Assembly: GCF_016287535.1 (NCBI RefSeq)
Contig: NZ_JAEFAJ010000002.1
Span: 1-64,000, forward strand
Origin: Ruminococcus sp.
Lineage (GTDB): Bacteria; Bacillota; Clostridia; Oscillospirales; Ruminococcaceae
Direction: 5' to 3'
Length of the DNA stretch: 64,000 bases
The notes below the pieces were generated by a model. That model ran no database searches and had not been told where the DNA came from. It was given only the letters and a program-made list of their open reading frames with translations. A program made the translations under genes and the position numbers. Positions 41,435-49,915 of the stretch are shown here, piece after piece (the first letter of the stretch is position 1; each line of letters starts with the position of its first letter).

Positions 41435-41996
41435 AAACTGCCACTGCCACCATAGCAGGTCTTACCAGCTTATCTCCGAGCATATAGCCCTTCTGGAACA
41501 CTGCGCACACGTAATTGCTTGCGTAGTCCGTTCCGTCCTGCTGCTGTATGGCATTGTGCAGGTTCGGATCGAATTCAGCGCCGAGAGCTTCGATCTCGCT
41601 GACATTCATCTGCGTCAGGAAGCTTTTGAACTGATTGTAGATCATGTTCATGCCGTTTTTGAAGTTCTCGTCGGAACATTCCGCTTCAAGCGACCTCTCG
41701 AAGCTGTCAAGCACGGGGAGAAGCTTCTCCACGCACTGAACGGAAGCGTTCTGATAGGTCTCCGTTTTCTCCTTTGCGGTCCTTTTGCGGTAGTTGTCGT
41801 ACTCCGCGAACAACCTCAGGTATTTATCCTTTTCCTCTGCGAGAGCGTCTTCGAGGTCGGCGAACTGAGCGGCTGAATCGTTGTATTCGCTTGCCGCGTC
41901 GGCTTCATCGAGTTCGTCGGAGTTGTCTCCGGCTTCCTCAGCCATATCCTCGTCGAGCTCATCGAGGGGCTCTGAGATATTCTCGTTTTTCTCCAT
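41433..41996 (-). CDS. grpE: nucleotide exchange factor GrpE
   Basis: 187 residues, AAAGGAG 9 bases before the ATG. An acidic N-terminus (to about 45), long coiled coil (DLEDALAEEKDKYLRLFAEYDNYRKRTAKEK) and C-terminal beta domain (LGAEFDPNLHNAIQQQDGTD, GYMLGDKLVRPAMVAVAV). It releases ADP from DnaK and acts as a thermosensor. The stop codon is contributed by a repeat element, but the family normally ends near VAVAV, so nothing essential is lost. Confidence 0.97.
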   Translation of the reverse strand: MEKNENISEPLDELDEDMAEEAGDNSDELDEADAASEYNDSAAQFADLEDALAEEKDKYLRLFAEYDNYRKRTAKEKTETYQNASVQCVEKLLPVLDSFERSLEAECSDENFKNGMNMIYNQFKSFLTQMNVSEIEALGAEFDPNLHNAIQQQDGTDYASNYVCAVFQKGYMLGDKLVRPAMVAVAV

Positions 41997-42012
41997 CGGT
42001 CATTGCTCCTTT

Positions 42013-43065
42013 CTACGGCTCCTGTATATCTGACGGAGCGTTTGTTATGTCATCGTCGCCGTCCATGAGAGCAGATATCTTCTGCGTCAGGTACTCGACG
42101 TAAGGGATTATCTTTTTGTAGTCCACACGCATGGGACCTATTATTCCCAGCGAGCCGGCTTCCTTGCCGCCCTTGCGGTATTTTGAAACTATAAGGCTTG
42201 AATTGCCTATTGCGAAGCTGTCGTTTTCCGAGCCGAACTTTACCTGTATGCCGCTGAAAGCGTTTTCAAGCATCTCGGAAAGTCCGTCCTTGTGTTCAAT
42301 GAACTTTACGACCTCCATTTTGTCCAGTTCTTCACAGGAGAGAAGCTTTTCGCTTCCGCTGACAGTCAGCTCCTGCTGGCGAAGATCCTCTGAGAGCTCG
42401 CATATACCTTTTACAAGGGGAGAAAGCGATACCATGTAGGCGCTTACCGCGGCCACCATTTTATCGAACATTTCTTCCGAGAGGTCATCGACTGATACGC
42501 CGCTGAGGTTTTCCTCTATATAATGTGTAAAGAAATCCAGCTGTTCATGACTCAGGTCGAATTCCAGTCTGCAAGCCTTGTTTTTTATGCTTCCGTTGGA
42601 GGTTATCAGCAGGATAACGTAAAGGCGCTTTCCTGTGGGTATGACCTCTACCTTTGATATTACCGAGAAACGCGGTACCGCGTTGGTAACTACCGCGGCG
42701 CACTGAGTTATCTCAGTGAGAGCGGTGGCGGCGTTCTGCACAAGGAGCTCCTCAGGAGTGTCCTTGCCGCCCAGCATTTCATCGAGCCTCAGCTTTTCAT
42801 CCTCCGGCAGATCGTGGGGAGTCATGAGCTCGTCGATATATAGGCGGTAGCCCTTGAAGGTGGGGACTCTTCCTGCTGAAGTGTGAGGCTGTTCGAGGTA
42901 GCCGAGCTGTTCCAGCGCTGCCATATCGTTTCGGATAGTAGCGGAAGAAACATTTATATTTTCAAGCTGCGAGATCGATTTTGACCCGACAGGCTCGCCT
43001 GTCCGGACGTACTCGTCAACCACGGCAGCAAGTATTTTCAGCTTTCTGTCGTCCACTGCACTCAC
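42013..43065 (-). CDS. hrcA: heat-inducible transcription repressor HrcA
   Basis: 350 residues from GTG 43065 with GAAAGG upstream. N-terminal winged helix (LAAVVDEYVRTGEPVGSKSI, ATIRNDMAALEQLGYLEQPH, TSAGRVPTFKGYRLYID) binds CIRCE; a GAF-like middle and dimer domain follow. It represses its own operon at normal temperature, needing GroE for folding in other species. A perfect CIRCE lies 16 bases upstream. Confidence 0.97.
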   Translation of the reverse strand: MSAVDDRKLKILAAVVDEYVRTGEPVGSKSISQLENINVSSATIRNDMAALEQLGYLEQPHTSAGRVPTFKGYRLYIDELMTPHDLPEDEKLRLDEMLGGKDTPEELLVQNAATALTEITQCAAVVTNAVPRFSVISKVEVIPTGKRLYVILLITSNGSIKNKACRLEFDLSHEQLDFFTHYIEENLSGVSVDDLSEEMFDKMVAAVSAYMVSLSPLVKGICELSEDLRQQELTVSGSEKLLSCEELDKMEVVKFIEHKDGLSEMLENAFSGIQVKFGSENDSFAIGNSSLIVSKYRKGGKEAGSLGIIGPMRVDYKKIIPYVEYLTQKISALMDGDDDITNAPSDIQEP

Positions 43066-43080
43066 GACCTTTCAATCTCG

Positions 43081-43107
43081 TTAGCACTCTATCTCTTTGA
43101 GTGCTAA
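43081..43107. promoter_or_regulatory. CIRCE operator
   Basis: TTAGCACTC, nine bases, GAGTGCTAA: a perfect match to the CIRCE consensus. It is placed between the -10 region and the hrcA start, so HrcA can block transcription initiation of hrcA-grpE-dnaK-dnaJ. Confidence 0.98.
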
Positions 43108-43111
43108 TTAT

Positions 43112-43140
43112 AATTTATCACTATTGTGATGTTTTGTCAA
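43112..43140 (-). promoter_or_regulatory. hrcA operon promoter
   Basis: Minus-strand TTGACA (43135-43140) followed after 17 bases by TAAATT, overlapping a TATAAT a few bases further on, just before CIRCE. Confidence 0.7.
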
Positions 43141-43248
43141 GGGGTTTATACATTTTCGGCTTTTTGACCTATTTTTACCACCTGCTTATATGCATTTAGA
43201 GCAAATTGACAAAGAGTATAACAAAGCGGTTTTTCGTGGATTATCCTA

Positions 43249-43277
43249 TTGACAAAGGCGTTTTTACGCTGTATAAT
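43249..43277 (+). promoter_or_regulatory. folT-folC promoter
   Basis: TTGACA (43249-43254), 17 bases, TATAAT (43272-43277). Confidence 0.85.
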
Positions 43278-43307
43278 AAAGGTGCAGTAAGGTACTGCAT
43301 AAAAATG

Positions 43308-43425
43308 TTTGAAGAGTAAAAATGCGTTCGTTATACCTACGGGTATTCCAGTGTTGACCGGACGGGGAGTTGTCGGTCAAACGAAAAGCTTAGGCTTACG
43401 GTTCGTATTTTGCATCCCGCTTCAT
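43308..43425 (+). ncRNA. tetrahydrofolate (THF) riboswitch
   Basis: Upstream of a folate transporter gene, with the THF aptamer hallmarks: P1 TGAAG (43310-43314) paired to CTTCA (43420-43424), the AGTA after P1, a GCGTTCG segment, a GACCG/CGGTC-type internal stem, and the conserved 3' GCATCCCGCTTC. THF aptamers bind reduced folates and turn off folate uptake. The gene content (folT, folC) confirms the class. The fold was judged by eye. Confidence 0.85.
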
Positions 43426-43448
43426 AGGACAATATAAAAGAGACTATG

Positions 43449-43484
43449 CCTTCTTTTCTTGTCGTATGAGTGAGGAAAAGGAGG
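43449..43484 (+). promoter_or_regulatory. Shine-Dalgarno sequestering hairpin of the THF riboswitch
   Basis: CCTTCTTTTC (43449-43458) pairs fully, with one G-U, to GAAAAGGAGG (43475-43484), which is the ribosome site of folT. There is no U-run, so control is likely at translation. Confidence 0.65.
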
Positions 43485-43492
43485 ATTTTTTT

Positions 43493-44065
43493 ATGACTAC
43501 AAACAACAGAGAAGCTGCGGTAAAGCAGGATATCAGACTTTTCGGCAGCACAAAGGTGCTCATCGTTGCGGCGCTCCTTGCGGCAATGAGCATCGTGCTG
43601 GGCAAATTCGGCGCTATAAATATAGGAAACAGTATCCGTATCGGCTTCGGCGGACTGCCCATACAGATGGCAGGTATCTTCTTCGGACCTGTTGTGGGAG
43701 CTGCTGTGGGACTTGTTGCGGACGTCATAGGCTGTCTGCTCAAGGGCTATGCCATAAACCCCATTATCACCATAGGCTCGACCTGTATCGGACTTTTCTC
43801 AGGTCTGGTTTTCCACTATGCCCTCCGTCCCATGAAGAGCGTTCTTCTGCCGAGGATAGCCATTTCGACTGTTGCGGCTCACGCTGTAGGCTCAATGCTC
43901 ATCACATCCTTCGGACTTTATGTCTACTATCATACCCCGTTTGAGACTCTTATGCTGCGTGTACCGATATATCTTATAACAGCGGCTCTCGAAACAGCTG
44001 TCATATACCTGATGCTCAAAAACAAGGCGTTTTCCGCAGAGCTTGACAAGGTAAGAAGAAAATGA
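43493..44065 (+). CDS. folT: folate-specific ECF transporter S component FolT
   Basis: 190 residues from ATG 43493 (AAGGAGG 8 bases before; 43466 lies inside the control region). Six hydrophobic segments: VLIVAALLAAMSIVLGKFGA, the ECF S-component loop with RIGFGGLPIQMAGIFFGPVVGA, AVGLVADVIGCLL, NPIITIGSTCIGLFSG, then two more. FolT binds folate and docks on the shared EcfAA'T energy module encoded elsewhere. THF riboswitch upstream and folC downstream confirm the substrate. Its stop overlaps the folC start by 4 bases. Confidence 0.93.
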   Translation: MTTNNREAAVKQDIRLFGSTKVLIVAALLAAMSIVLGKFGAINIGNSIRIGFGGLPIQMAGIFFGPVVGAAVGLVADVIGCLLKGYAINPIITIGSTCIGLFSGLVFHYALRPMKSVLLPRIAISTVAAHAVGSMLITSFGLYVYYHTPFETLMLRVPIYLITAALETAVIYLMLKNKAFSAELDKVRRK

Positions 44066-45348
44066 ACTTCACGGAAGCGCTGGATTATATGAAAAAGGCT
44101 GCCGAAAGGGGCAGTGTACTGGGACTTTCCCGTATCACCGAGCTCCTCAGGCTTCTGGGAGATCCGCAGGAAAAGCTGAAGATCGTACATATAGCAGGCA
44201 CCAACGGTAAGGGCTCCTTCGGGGCTATGCTTACCTCTGTGCTTAAAAGCGCAGGCTATAATGTCGGGGGATTTTCTTCCCCTGCCCTGACCGGAGTTAC
44301 GGACAGCTTCCGCATAGGCGGCGAGGAGATATCAAAGCAGGATTTCGCCGACCTTATCGGTGATATTGCGCCTGTATGCGAGAGCATGGCGGAAAAGCCC
44401 ACGGAGTTCGAGGTGCTGACTGCGGCTGCCTTTGAGCTATTTGTGCGCAGAGGCTGCGATATAGCGCTTGTTGAGTGCGGAATGGGGGGCGACCTTGATT
44501 CCACCAATGTGATCAAGGCTCCCGTATTGTCGGTAATTACCAATGTTCAGAAGGATCATGCCGCTTTTCTCGGAAATACCATTGGGGAGATAGCTTCCCA
44601 CAAATGCGGTATCATAAAGCGCGGCAGACCCGTTTATTTCGGCGGCGACAGCGAGGAAGCCTACGAGATAGTCATGGATACCGCGGAGAAAACGGAGGCG
44701 GAGCTGTTCCTGCCTGATTATTCGCAGTTTGCGTGGTCTGACGAAAGCTGCACCATAAACGGTACAGATATCACTTATAAGGGCGAAAAGCTCCATATAC
44801 CGCTTCTTGGCACCTATCAGTGCGAGAATGCGGTGAACGTGCTGAGCTGCGTTGAGATACTGAGGCGCGAGGGTATGGATATACCTGCTGAGGCAGTCCG
44901 CGAGGGACTCGCAAACGTGAAATGGCACGGTCGCTTTGAGGTGCTGTGCAAAGAGCCCCTTATCATATACGACGGCGCTCACAATCCCGACGGCATACGC
45001 TGTGCGGCAGACAGTATACGCCGATATTTCGATAAAAAAGTCGTTCTGCTCATTGGCGTGATGGCTGACAAGGAATATGAGCTCTACGCGGATATGCTTT
45101 CTGAGCTCGCAAATGCGGTATTTACCGTAAAACCCGATAATCCCCGCTCGCTGGACAGCGCAGTCCTCGCGGAGACCTTCCGGCGCAAGGGCGTAACGGC
45201 GGAACCTTATGACGATTTTGATGAGGGCGTAAGAGCTGTGTACAGCTATGCAAGTGAGAGAAAGCTCCCGCTCATAGCGCTTGGCACACTTTATATGTAC
45301 AGGCAGTTCACGGAGGCTCTTGAAGAGCTGAAAAAGGACAGGAAATAA
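44062..45348 (+). CDS. folC: folylpolyglutamate synthase / dihydrofolate synthase
   Basis: 428 residues, start in an ATGA overlap with folT. Mur-ligase fold: HIAGTNGKGSFGAMLTSVLK (ATP loop near residue 40-55), SSPALTGVTDSFRIGGEEIS, ALVECGMGGDLDSTNV, VQKDHAAFLGNTIGEIASHK, and C-terminal YDGAHNPDGIRCAADSI. It adds glutamate to folates and so traps them in the cell after uptake by FolT, a sensible pair under one THF riboswitch. Confidence 0.96.
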   Translation: MNFTEALDYMKKAAERGSVLGLSRITELLRLLGDPQEKLKIVHIAGTNGKGSFGAMLTSVLKSAGYNVGGFSSPALTGVTDSFRIGGEEISKQDFADLIGDIAPVCESMAEKPTEFEVLTAAAFELFVRRGCDIALVECGMGGDLDSTNVIKAPVLSVITNVQKDHAAFLGNTIGEIASHKCGIIKRGRPVYFGGDSEEAYEIVMDTAEKTEAELFLPDYSQFAWSDESCTINGTDITYKGEKLHIPLLGTYQCENAVNVLSCVEILRREGMDIPAEAVREGLANVKWHGRFEVLCKEPLIIYDGAHNPDGIRCAADSIRRYFDKKVVLLIGVMADKEYELYADMLSELANAVFTVKPDNPRSLDSAVLAETFRRKGVTAEPYDDFDEGVRAVYSYASERKLPLIALGTLYMYRQFTEALEELKKDRK

Positions 45349-45352
45349 CACA

Positions 45353-45388
45353 AAAACCGGCTCTGATACGCATATCAAAGCCGGTTTT
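45353..45388 (+). terminator. folC terminator
   Basis: AAAACCGGCT, inner GATA/TATC, AGCCGGTTTTG: a long stem with a T-run, also usable by the convergent lipoprotein gene. Confidence 0.85.
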
Positions 45389-45416
45389 GTAATTCATGCT
45401 CCCTGAAAATGGGACG

Positions 45417-46133
45417 TTATTTCCTTTCGTTCTCTTTATGCTTGCCGATGGTAAAGGAGCTTGCTTTCCACTTGTCGTCTTCCTTTACGGCTTTTACTGT
45501 CATTTTCTCCACAACGCCGAAATTGTTCACCGGAACCGCAGCTGTGAATGATGTGTCAGATGATTCGGTCATCTCAGGCTGTCCGGCGTACTCAAGACCC
45601 TTGCTGCCGTCGGACTGCACCAGATAAAGATAGCCGCCGTACTCACGGAATGAAGCGCTGTCGCCCTCGTATATCCCCTTGTACTTTTCGAGGAGAGTTC
45701 CGCTGAAGGAGTCGCTGAGCAGCTTCTTTACGTCATCTGTGCTGCTGAAACGGCTGTCTGTCACCTTGAAGAATATCATATCAGTGTCCTTGCCGTTTTC
45801 CTTGACAGTGAACTCTTTTGCCAGCTCGTTGTCGGTCTCGACGCCTGCGCCTGTCCGGAGCATTTCCGCTGTATTTACCGCTTCAAACAGCCTTACCGCG
45901 TCAGCGAGATGCTCATCGGAGACCTCGGCGGCAGTTGTTTCCTCTGTGGGAGCGGCAGTAGTTGCGGCAGCAGTCGTTTCGGACGCAGCTTCTGTGGCAG
46001 TTTCAGCGGTTGTTGCTGAAGTTCCGGAAGAAGTTGAGCCAGTGACCTGCGAACCAGCCTTGCTTCCGCAAGAAACTGCGGAAAAGCAAAGCATTGCAGC
46101 TGCTGCGATATATTTTATCTTTCCTTTGTTCAT
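45417..46133 (-). CDS. hypothetical lipoprotein with Thr/Ala-rich linker
   Basis: 238 residues. Signal MNKGKIKYIAAAAMLCFSAV with lipobox SAVSC at Cys 22. A linker of Thr, Ala, Ser and Glu (about 25-75) should be flexible and possibly glycosylated in the wall. The mature domain (from about 78) includes DMIFFKVTDSRFSSTDDVKK, GIYEGDSASFREYGGYLYLV and VNNFGVVEKMTVKAVKEDDKWK, like an NTF2/SnoaL-type or DUF beta domain with C-terminal WKASSFTI. No family claimed. Single gene. Confidence 0.7.
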   Translation of the reverse strand: MNKGKIKYIAAAAMLCFSAVSCGSKAGSQVTGSTSSGTSATTAETATEAASETTAAATTAAPTEETTAAEVSDEHLADAVRLFEAVNTAEMLRTGAGVETDNELAKEFTVKENGKDTDMIFFKVTDSRFSSTDDVKKLLSDSFSGTLLEKYKGIYEGDSASFREYGGYLYLVQSDGSKGLEYAGQPEMTESSDTSFTAAVPVNNFGVVEKMTVKAVKEDDKWKASSFTIGKHKENERK

Positions 46134-46333
46134 ATTTATCCTTTCTTTTTACAGTATCTTTTTATACGTCTGCATCTATTATGATACACATTTTTGACGG
46201 ATAATGCAAGATAAATAATTCACAAACTTTGTGGGAGCATAGCTGCTTTTTAGTGTATTTAGTGCAGATATGGAAGAACTGTTGGTAAAAACGGCGCAAA
46301 AAAGGACTGCCGGAGCAGTCCCTTTTAATGTCA

Positions 46334-47713
46334 TTAACCGATCTTGGGAAGATTTGCAATTGACTTTGCGATCTCCTCGTCTGTGGGGATATAGTCGCTC
46401 ATAGTGCCGTCGTTGTATGCGCCGTAAGCGTACATATCAAAATAGCCTGTACCGGTGAGACCGAAGAGGATAGTTTTCTCCTCGCCTGTCTCCTTGCATT
46501 TGAGAGCCTCGTCGATAGCGGCGCGGATAGCGTGGCTGCTCTCCGGAGCGGGAAGAATACCCTCAACTCTTGCGAACATCTCAGCAGCCTCGAATACAGA
46601 TGTCTGCTCGACTGATGTAGCTTCCATGAGACCCTGATCGTAGAGCTCGGAGAGTATGGAGCTCATGCCGTGATAGCGGAGTCCGCCTGCGTGGTTAGGT
46701 GAAGGCATGAAGCCGCTGCCCAGTGTGTACATCTTCTGGAGCGGGCAAACCTTACCTGTGTCGCAGAAGTCGTAAGCGTAAGTACCTCTTGTGAAGCTTG
46801 GGCATGATGCAGGCTCAACTGCGATAATACGGTAATCTGCTTCGCCGCGGAGCTTCTGACCCATGAAAGGTGAGATAAGTCCGCCGAGGTTTGAACCGCC
46901 GCCTGCGCAGCCGATGATGATATCGGGCTTGATGCCGTACTTGTCCATAGCAGCCTTTGATTCAAGACCGATGATGGACTGGTGGAGGAGTACCTGAGCG
47001 AGAACGCTTCCGAGAACATAGCGGTAGCCTTCCTTGGAAGTTGCAGCCTCTACAGCCTCTGAGATAGCGCAGCCGAGGCTTCCGTTAGTACCGGGGAATT
47101 CCTCCAGTATCTTTCTGCCGATCTCTGTTGTATTTGAAGGCGAAGGAGTTACGTTAGCGCCGTAGGTACGCATTACCTCACGGCGGAAGGGCTTCTGCTC
47201 GTAGCTTACCTTGACCATGTATACATTGCAGTCGAGTCCGAAGTAAGCACAGGCCATTGAAAGAGCCGTACCCCACTGACCTGCGCCAGTCTCTGTGGTA
47301 ACGCCTTTGAGACCCTGCTTCTTTGCGTAGTAAGCCTGAGCGATGGCGGAGTTGAGCTTATGGCTTCCACTGGTGTTGTTGCCCTCGAACTTATAGTAGA
47401 TCTTTGCGGGAGTGCCCAGCTTCTTTTCGAGGAAGTAAGCTCTTACAAGGGGAGATGGACGGAACATTCTGTAGAAGTCCTGTATCTCCTGAGGGATGTC
47501 GATGAAGGGTGTAGTTTCGTCAAGCTCCTGCTTTACAAGCTCGTCGCAGAAAACGTGGCTGAGCTCTTCTGCTGTGCAGGGCTTGCCTGTGCCGGGGTTG
47601 ATGAGAGGAGCGGGCTTCTTTTTCATATCAGCGCGTACATTGTACCACTGCTTGGGAAGATCCTTTTCCTCAAGGTAGATCTTGTAAGGTATTTTCTCAT
47701 TTGACATTGACAT
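46334..47713 (-). CDS. trpB: TrpB2-type tryptophan synthase beta chain
   Basis: 459 residues from ATG 47713 (AAAAGGAG 7 bases before). A PLP enzyme with Lys in NTSGSHKLNSAIAQAYYA (near residue 110) and phosphate loop GCAGGGSNLGGLI. Its length and starting region (LPKQWYNVRADMKKKPAPLI, RPSPLVRAYFLEKKL) mark the TrpB2 (COG1350) branch, not the TrpAB-complex TrpB1. TrpB2 makes tryptophan from indole and serine. No trpA or other trp gene adjoins. A T-box leader with a TGG specifier controls it, so the cell treats it as a tryptophan gene. Confidence 0.93.
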   Translation of the reverse strand: MSMSNEKIPYKIYLEEKDLPKQWYNVRADMKKKPAPLINPGTGKPCTAEELSHVFCDELVKQELDETTPFIDIPQEIQDFYRMFRPSPLVRAYFLEKKLGTPAKIYYKFEGNNTSGSHKLNSAIAQAYYAKKQGLKGVTTETGAGQWGTALSMACAYFGLDCNVYMVKVSYEQKPFRREVMRTYGANVTPSPSNTTEIGRKILEEFPGTNGSLGCAISEAVEAATSKEGYRYVLGSVLAQVLLHQSIIGLESKAAMDKYGIKPDIIIGCAGGGSNLGGLISPFMGQKLRGEADYRIIAVEPASCPSFTRGTYAYDFCDTGKVCPLQKMYTLGSGFMPSPNHAGGLRYHGMSSILSELYDQGLMEATSVEQTSVFEAAEMFARVEGILPAPESSHAIRAAIDEALKCKETGEEKTILFGLTGTGYFDMYAYGAYNDGTMSDYIPTDEEIAKSIANLPKIG

Positions 47714-47767
47714 AGTAATTCTCCTTTTCATAAATAATATTTGGGTTCGTACCATGCTGAGACGGAA

Positions 47768-48050
47768 ATATAAAAAGCTTCTGTCCCGGCATTAACTGCG
47801 GGGACAGAAGCTGTAAGTTCTTCTGCGGTGCCACCCTGCTTGACGCTGTGCGTCCACTCAGTACGTACATGACATACGCCGGTTTTGTTAACGCAGAGCC
47901 TCTGCGTCTCACCTACACAGCGCGGTAAAAAGCGCCTTCAGCTTGCCCTCGGAAGTCCATTCACTCTGCCGCACTTACCTGCTCGCACCAGCCGCAGGCT
48001 CTCTGAAAAGCTAAAACAGAAGCTACTCACACTTCTTCAACGGTTTATTA
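47768..48050 (-). ncRNA. T-box riboswitch, tryptophan type
   Basis: The minus strand carries the T-box AGGGTGGCACCGC (47825-47837), stem I elements AGAGAG and GGTGCGAG (about 47985-48005), a specifier candidate TGG in GAATGGACTT (CCA at 47957-47959 on the plus strand), and a terminator AGCTTCTGTCCC-loop-GGGACAGAAGCTTTTT (47771-47812) that competes with the antiterminator. Uncharged tRNA-Trp would allow read-through into trpB2. The specifier assignment is by eye and by gene context. Confidence 0.9.
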
Positions 48051-48057
48051 CAACGAA

Positions 48058-48086
48058 ATTATAACACATACAACCGGATATGTCAA
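48058..48086 (-). promoter_or_regulatory. consensus promoter of the T-box/trpB2 unit
   Basis: Minus-strand TTGACA (48081-48086), 17 bases, TATAAT (48058-48063). Confidence 0.88.
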
Positions 48087-48273
48087 TAGCGGCTGCTGTT
48101 TTTTCAACGAAAGCGACTAAGAAGATATTTGTCTGAGGGTGGATTTGCTGCGAAATTTCAAAAAGCACAGCCGCGTCTGCGCGGATATACGGTCAATTGA
48201 ATGATTTTTTACCGAAAAGCGCGGCATAAAATCGGAAAAGGGCTTTTCAACGGTGTGCAAAAGTGGTATAATA

Positions 48274-48990
48274 TTACTTGATATCGCTGCGGTACTTCGC
48301 ACGTGTACGGGATATACTTTCCTCGCTTCGCTTAATGAGGTTGAGGAGAGATGACGAGTACTGCGAATAGTCCTTCTGGAGAGTTGCCGTAGTAACGTAG
48401 AGGGTATCGAAATTATCAACGCAGTCGTTGCCGTCAAGGGCAATACCGCTGGAAGCGGCTTTGATGTTTGCCTCACTCATTGAAACGATAGCGTTGGAGC
48501 TGTCGTTTGCGATGACCTTGGGGATACGGAAGAGCTTCTGGTCGTTATGGGGGTTAGCGTTGTAAACGATACGGAAGAGCTTGTATACCGACAGCATGAG
48601 GTATGACGATACCTCTTTTATAAGAGTGATACTGTTTGCCTTCTGCGCAAGGCTGAAGAGCAGACTGATAGAGTTGTTGATGATCCTTCTGTTGAAGTTG
48701 ATGATCTCTGGAGACGGCATCTTCATGCTGTTGTTTCCGTCGTCGTCCGGGATATCTTCTATAGTAATGGTTTTTCCTTCTGGCTCGGGAGTTCTGCCAA
48801 GCAGATAGTCGCAGGAAACATTATAGTAATCTGCGATCTTTACAAGGAAGTTGAGTCCGCACTCTCTTATTCCCTTTTCGTAATGCGAGAGAAGAGCCTG
48901 CGAGATGCCTAAGTCCGTGGCAGCCTGCTTCTGACTGATGTGTCTTTCCTTACGCTGTAAAGTTATTATTCTTGCGAAATCCGAGTTCAT
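48274..48990 (-). CDS. XRE-family transcriptional regulator
   Basis: 238 residues. The N-terminal helix-turn-helix is of Cro/CI type: FARIITLQRKERHISQKQAA, TDLGISQALLSHYEKGIREC, LVKIADYYNVSCDYLLGRTP (to about 65). The remaining ~170 residues are helical and match no domain I know (FNRRIINNSISLLFSLAQKA; SSYLMLSVYKLFRIVYNANP). It may sense a small ligand. Stands alone, divergent from the phosphatase gene. The intergenic region 48991-49224 is AT-rich and should hold both promoters. Confidence 0.85.
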   Translation of the reverse strand: MNSDFARIITLQRKERHISQKQAATDLGISQALLSHYEKGIRECGLNFLVKIADYYNVSCDYLLGRTPEPEGKTITIEDIPDDDGNNSMKMPSPEIINFNRRIINNSISLLFSLAQKANSITLIKEVSSYLMLSVYKLFRIVYNANPHNDQKLFRIPKVIANDSSNAIVSMSEANIKAASSGIALDGNDCVDNFDTLYVTTATLQKDYSQYSSSLLNLIKRSEESISRTRAKYRSDIK

Positions 48991-49224
48991 TGAAATTCCT
49001 CCAAATCGTATGGTTTTGAAAAAAATCTTGTACTTATATTATAATACAAAATGTATAATTTGTAAATATGCAGAAATATGAAAGAATTTGTTGAAAAAAG
49101 TAGTATTTTTCGTGAAATTTACTAAGAGTTAAAAAAACGAGCAGTATTTTTGTGCAAAATTATCCTATCTGTAGCACCTGCCCGGAAGGTGTGACAAGGT
49201 AATAACATATAAAAGGAGAGTGTT

Positions 49225-49860
49225 ATGAAAGGTTACAGGATAAGCGTGCTCCGTCACGGCATGACGGAAGCCAATGAAAAAGGCATATACATAGGCAGCA
49301 CGGATATGCCCCTGTCGGACAGGGGCGCAGCAGACCTTGCGGCAAAGATGGACGAGTTCGACTACCCTGCTGTACATAGAGTTTACTCATCGCCGCTGAA
49401 AAGATGTACAGAGACTGCCGAGATACTTTTCCCCTATACTGAGCTTTGTCCGGTGGACGACCTCAGGGAGCTGAATTTCGGCGATTTCGAGAACAAGAGC
49501 ATTGACGAGCTCGCAAAGCGGGCTGACTATAACCAGTGGCTCCGCGGCGGCAAGGAGAGCCGTCCGCCCAACGGCGAGAGCCTTGAGGAGCTGACAGCAC
49601 GTACCTATAAGGCTCTCCATGCGGTGATAACGGATATGATGGAGTCGGGGCTCACCCACTGCGCCATGATAACCCACGGCGGTATAATCTCGAATATGCT
49701 CAGCTGCTTCGGTATACCCAAATATCCGCCGTCGCAGATAACTGCTGAGGCGGGAGGCGGCTTTGATATTATTGTTACCGCACAGATGTGGCTTAATTCA
49801 CAGGCGTTTGAAATTCTTGGATACTGTCCGTATGACAGGATACCCGATGACGAATACTGA
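49225..49860 (+). CDS. histidine phosphatase family protein (CobC/GpmB-like)
   Basis: 211 residues, GGAG 7 bases before the ATG. Catalytic RHGMT (about 9-13, phospho-His), second Arg in SSPLKRCTETAEI, Glu in LRELNFGDFE, and second His in MITHGGIISNML. The family includes alpha-ribazole phosphatase, phosphoglycerate mutase-like and sugar phosphatases; the substrate cannot be told from sequence, and no cobalamin genes are near. Single gene, followed by a promoter-bearing repeat. Confidence 0.88.
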   Translation: MKGYRISVLRHGMTEANEKGIYIGSTDMPLSDRGAADLAAKMDEFDYPAVHRVYSSPLKRCTETAEILFPYTELCPVDDLRELNFGDFENKSIDELAKRADYNQWLRGGKESRPPNGESLEELTARTYKALHAVITDMMESGLTHCAMITHGGIISNMLSCFGIPKYPPSQITAEAGGGFDIIVTAQMWLNSQAFEILGYCPYDRIPDDEY

Positions 49861-49915
49861 TGTATTTCCTGAATATTTCATGAAAAAGAGCCGATAATAT
49901 CTGCAAAAACATTTG

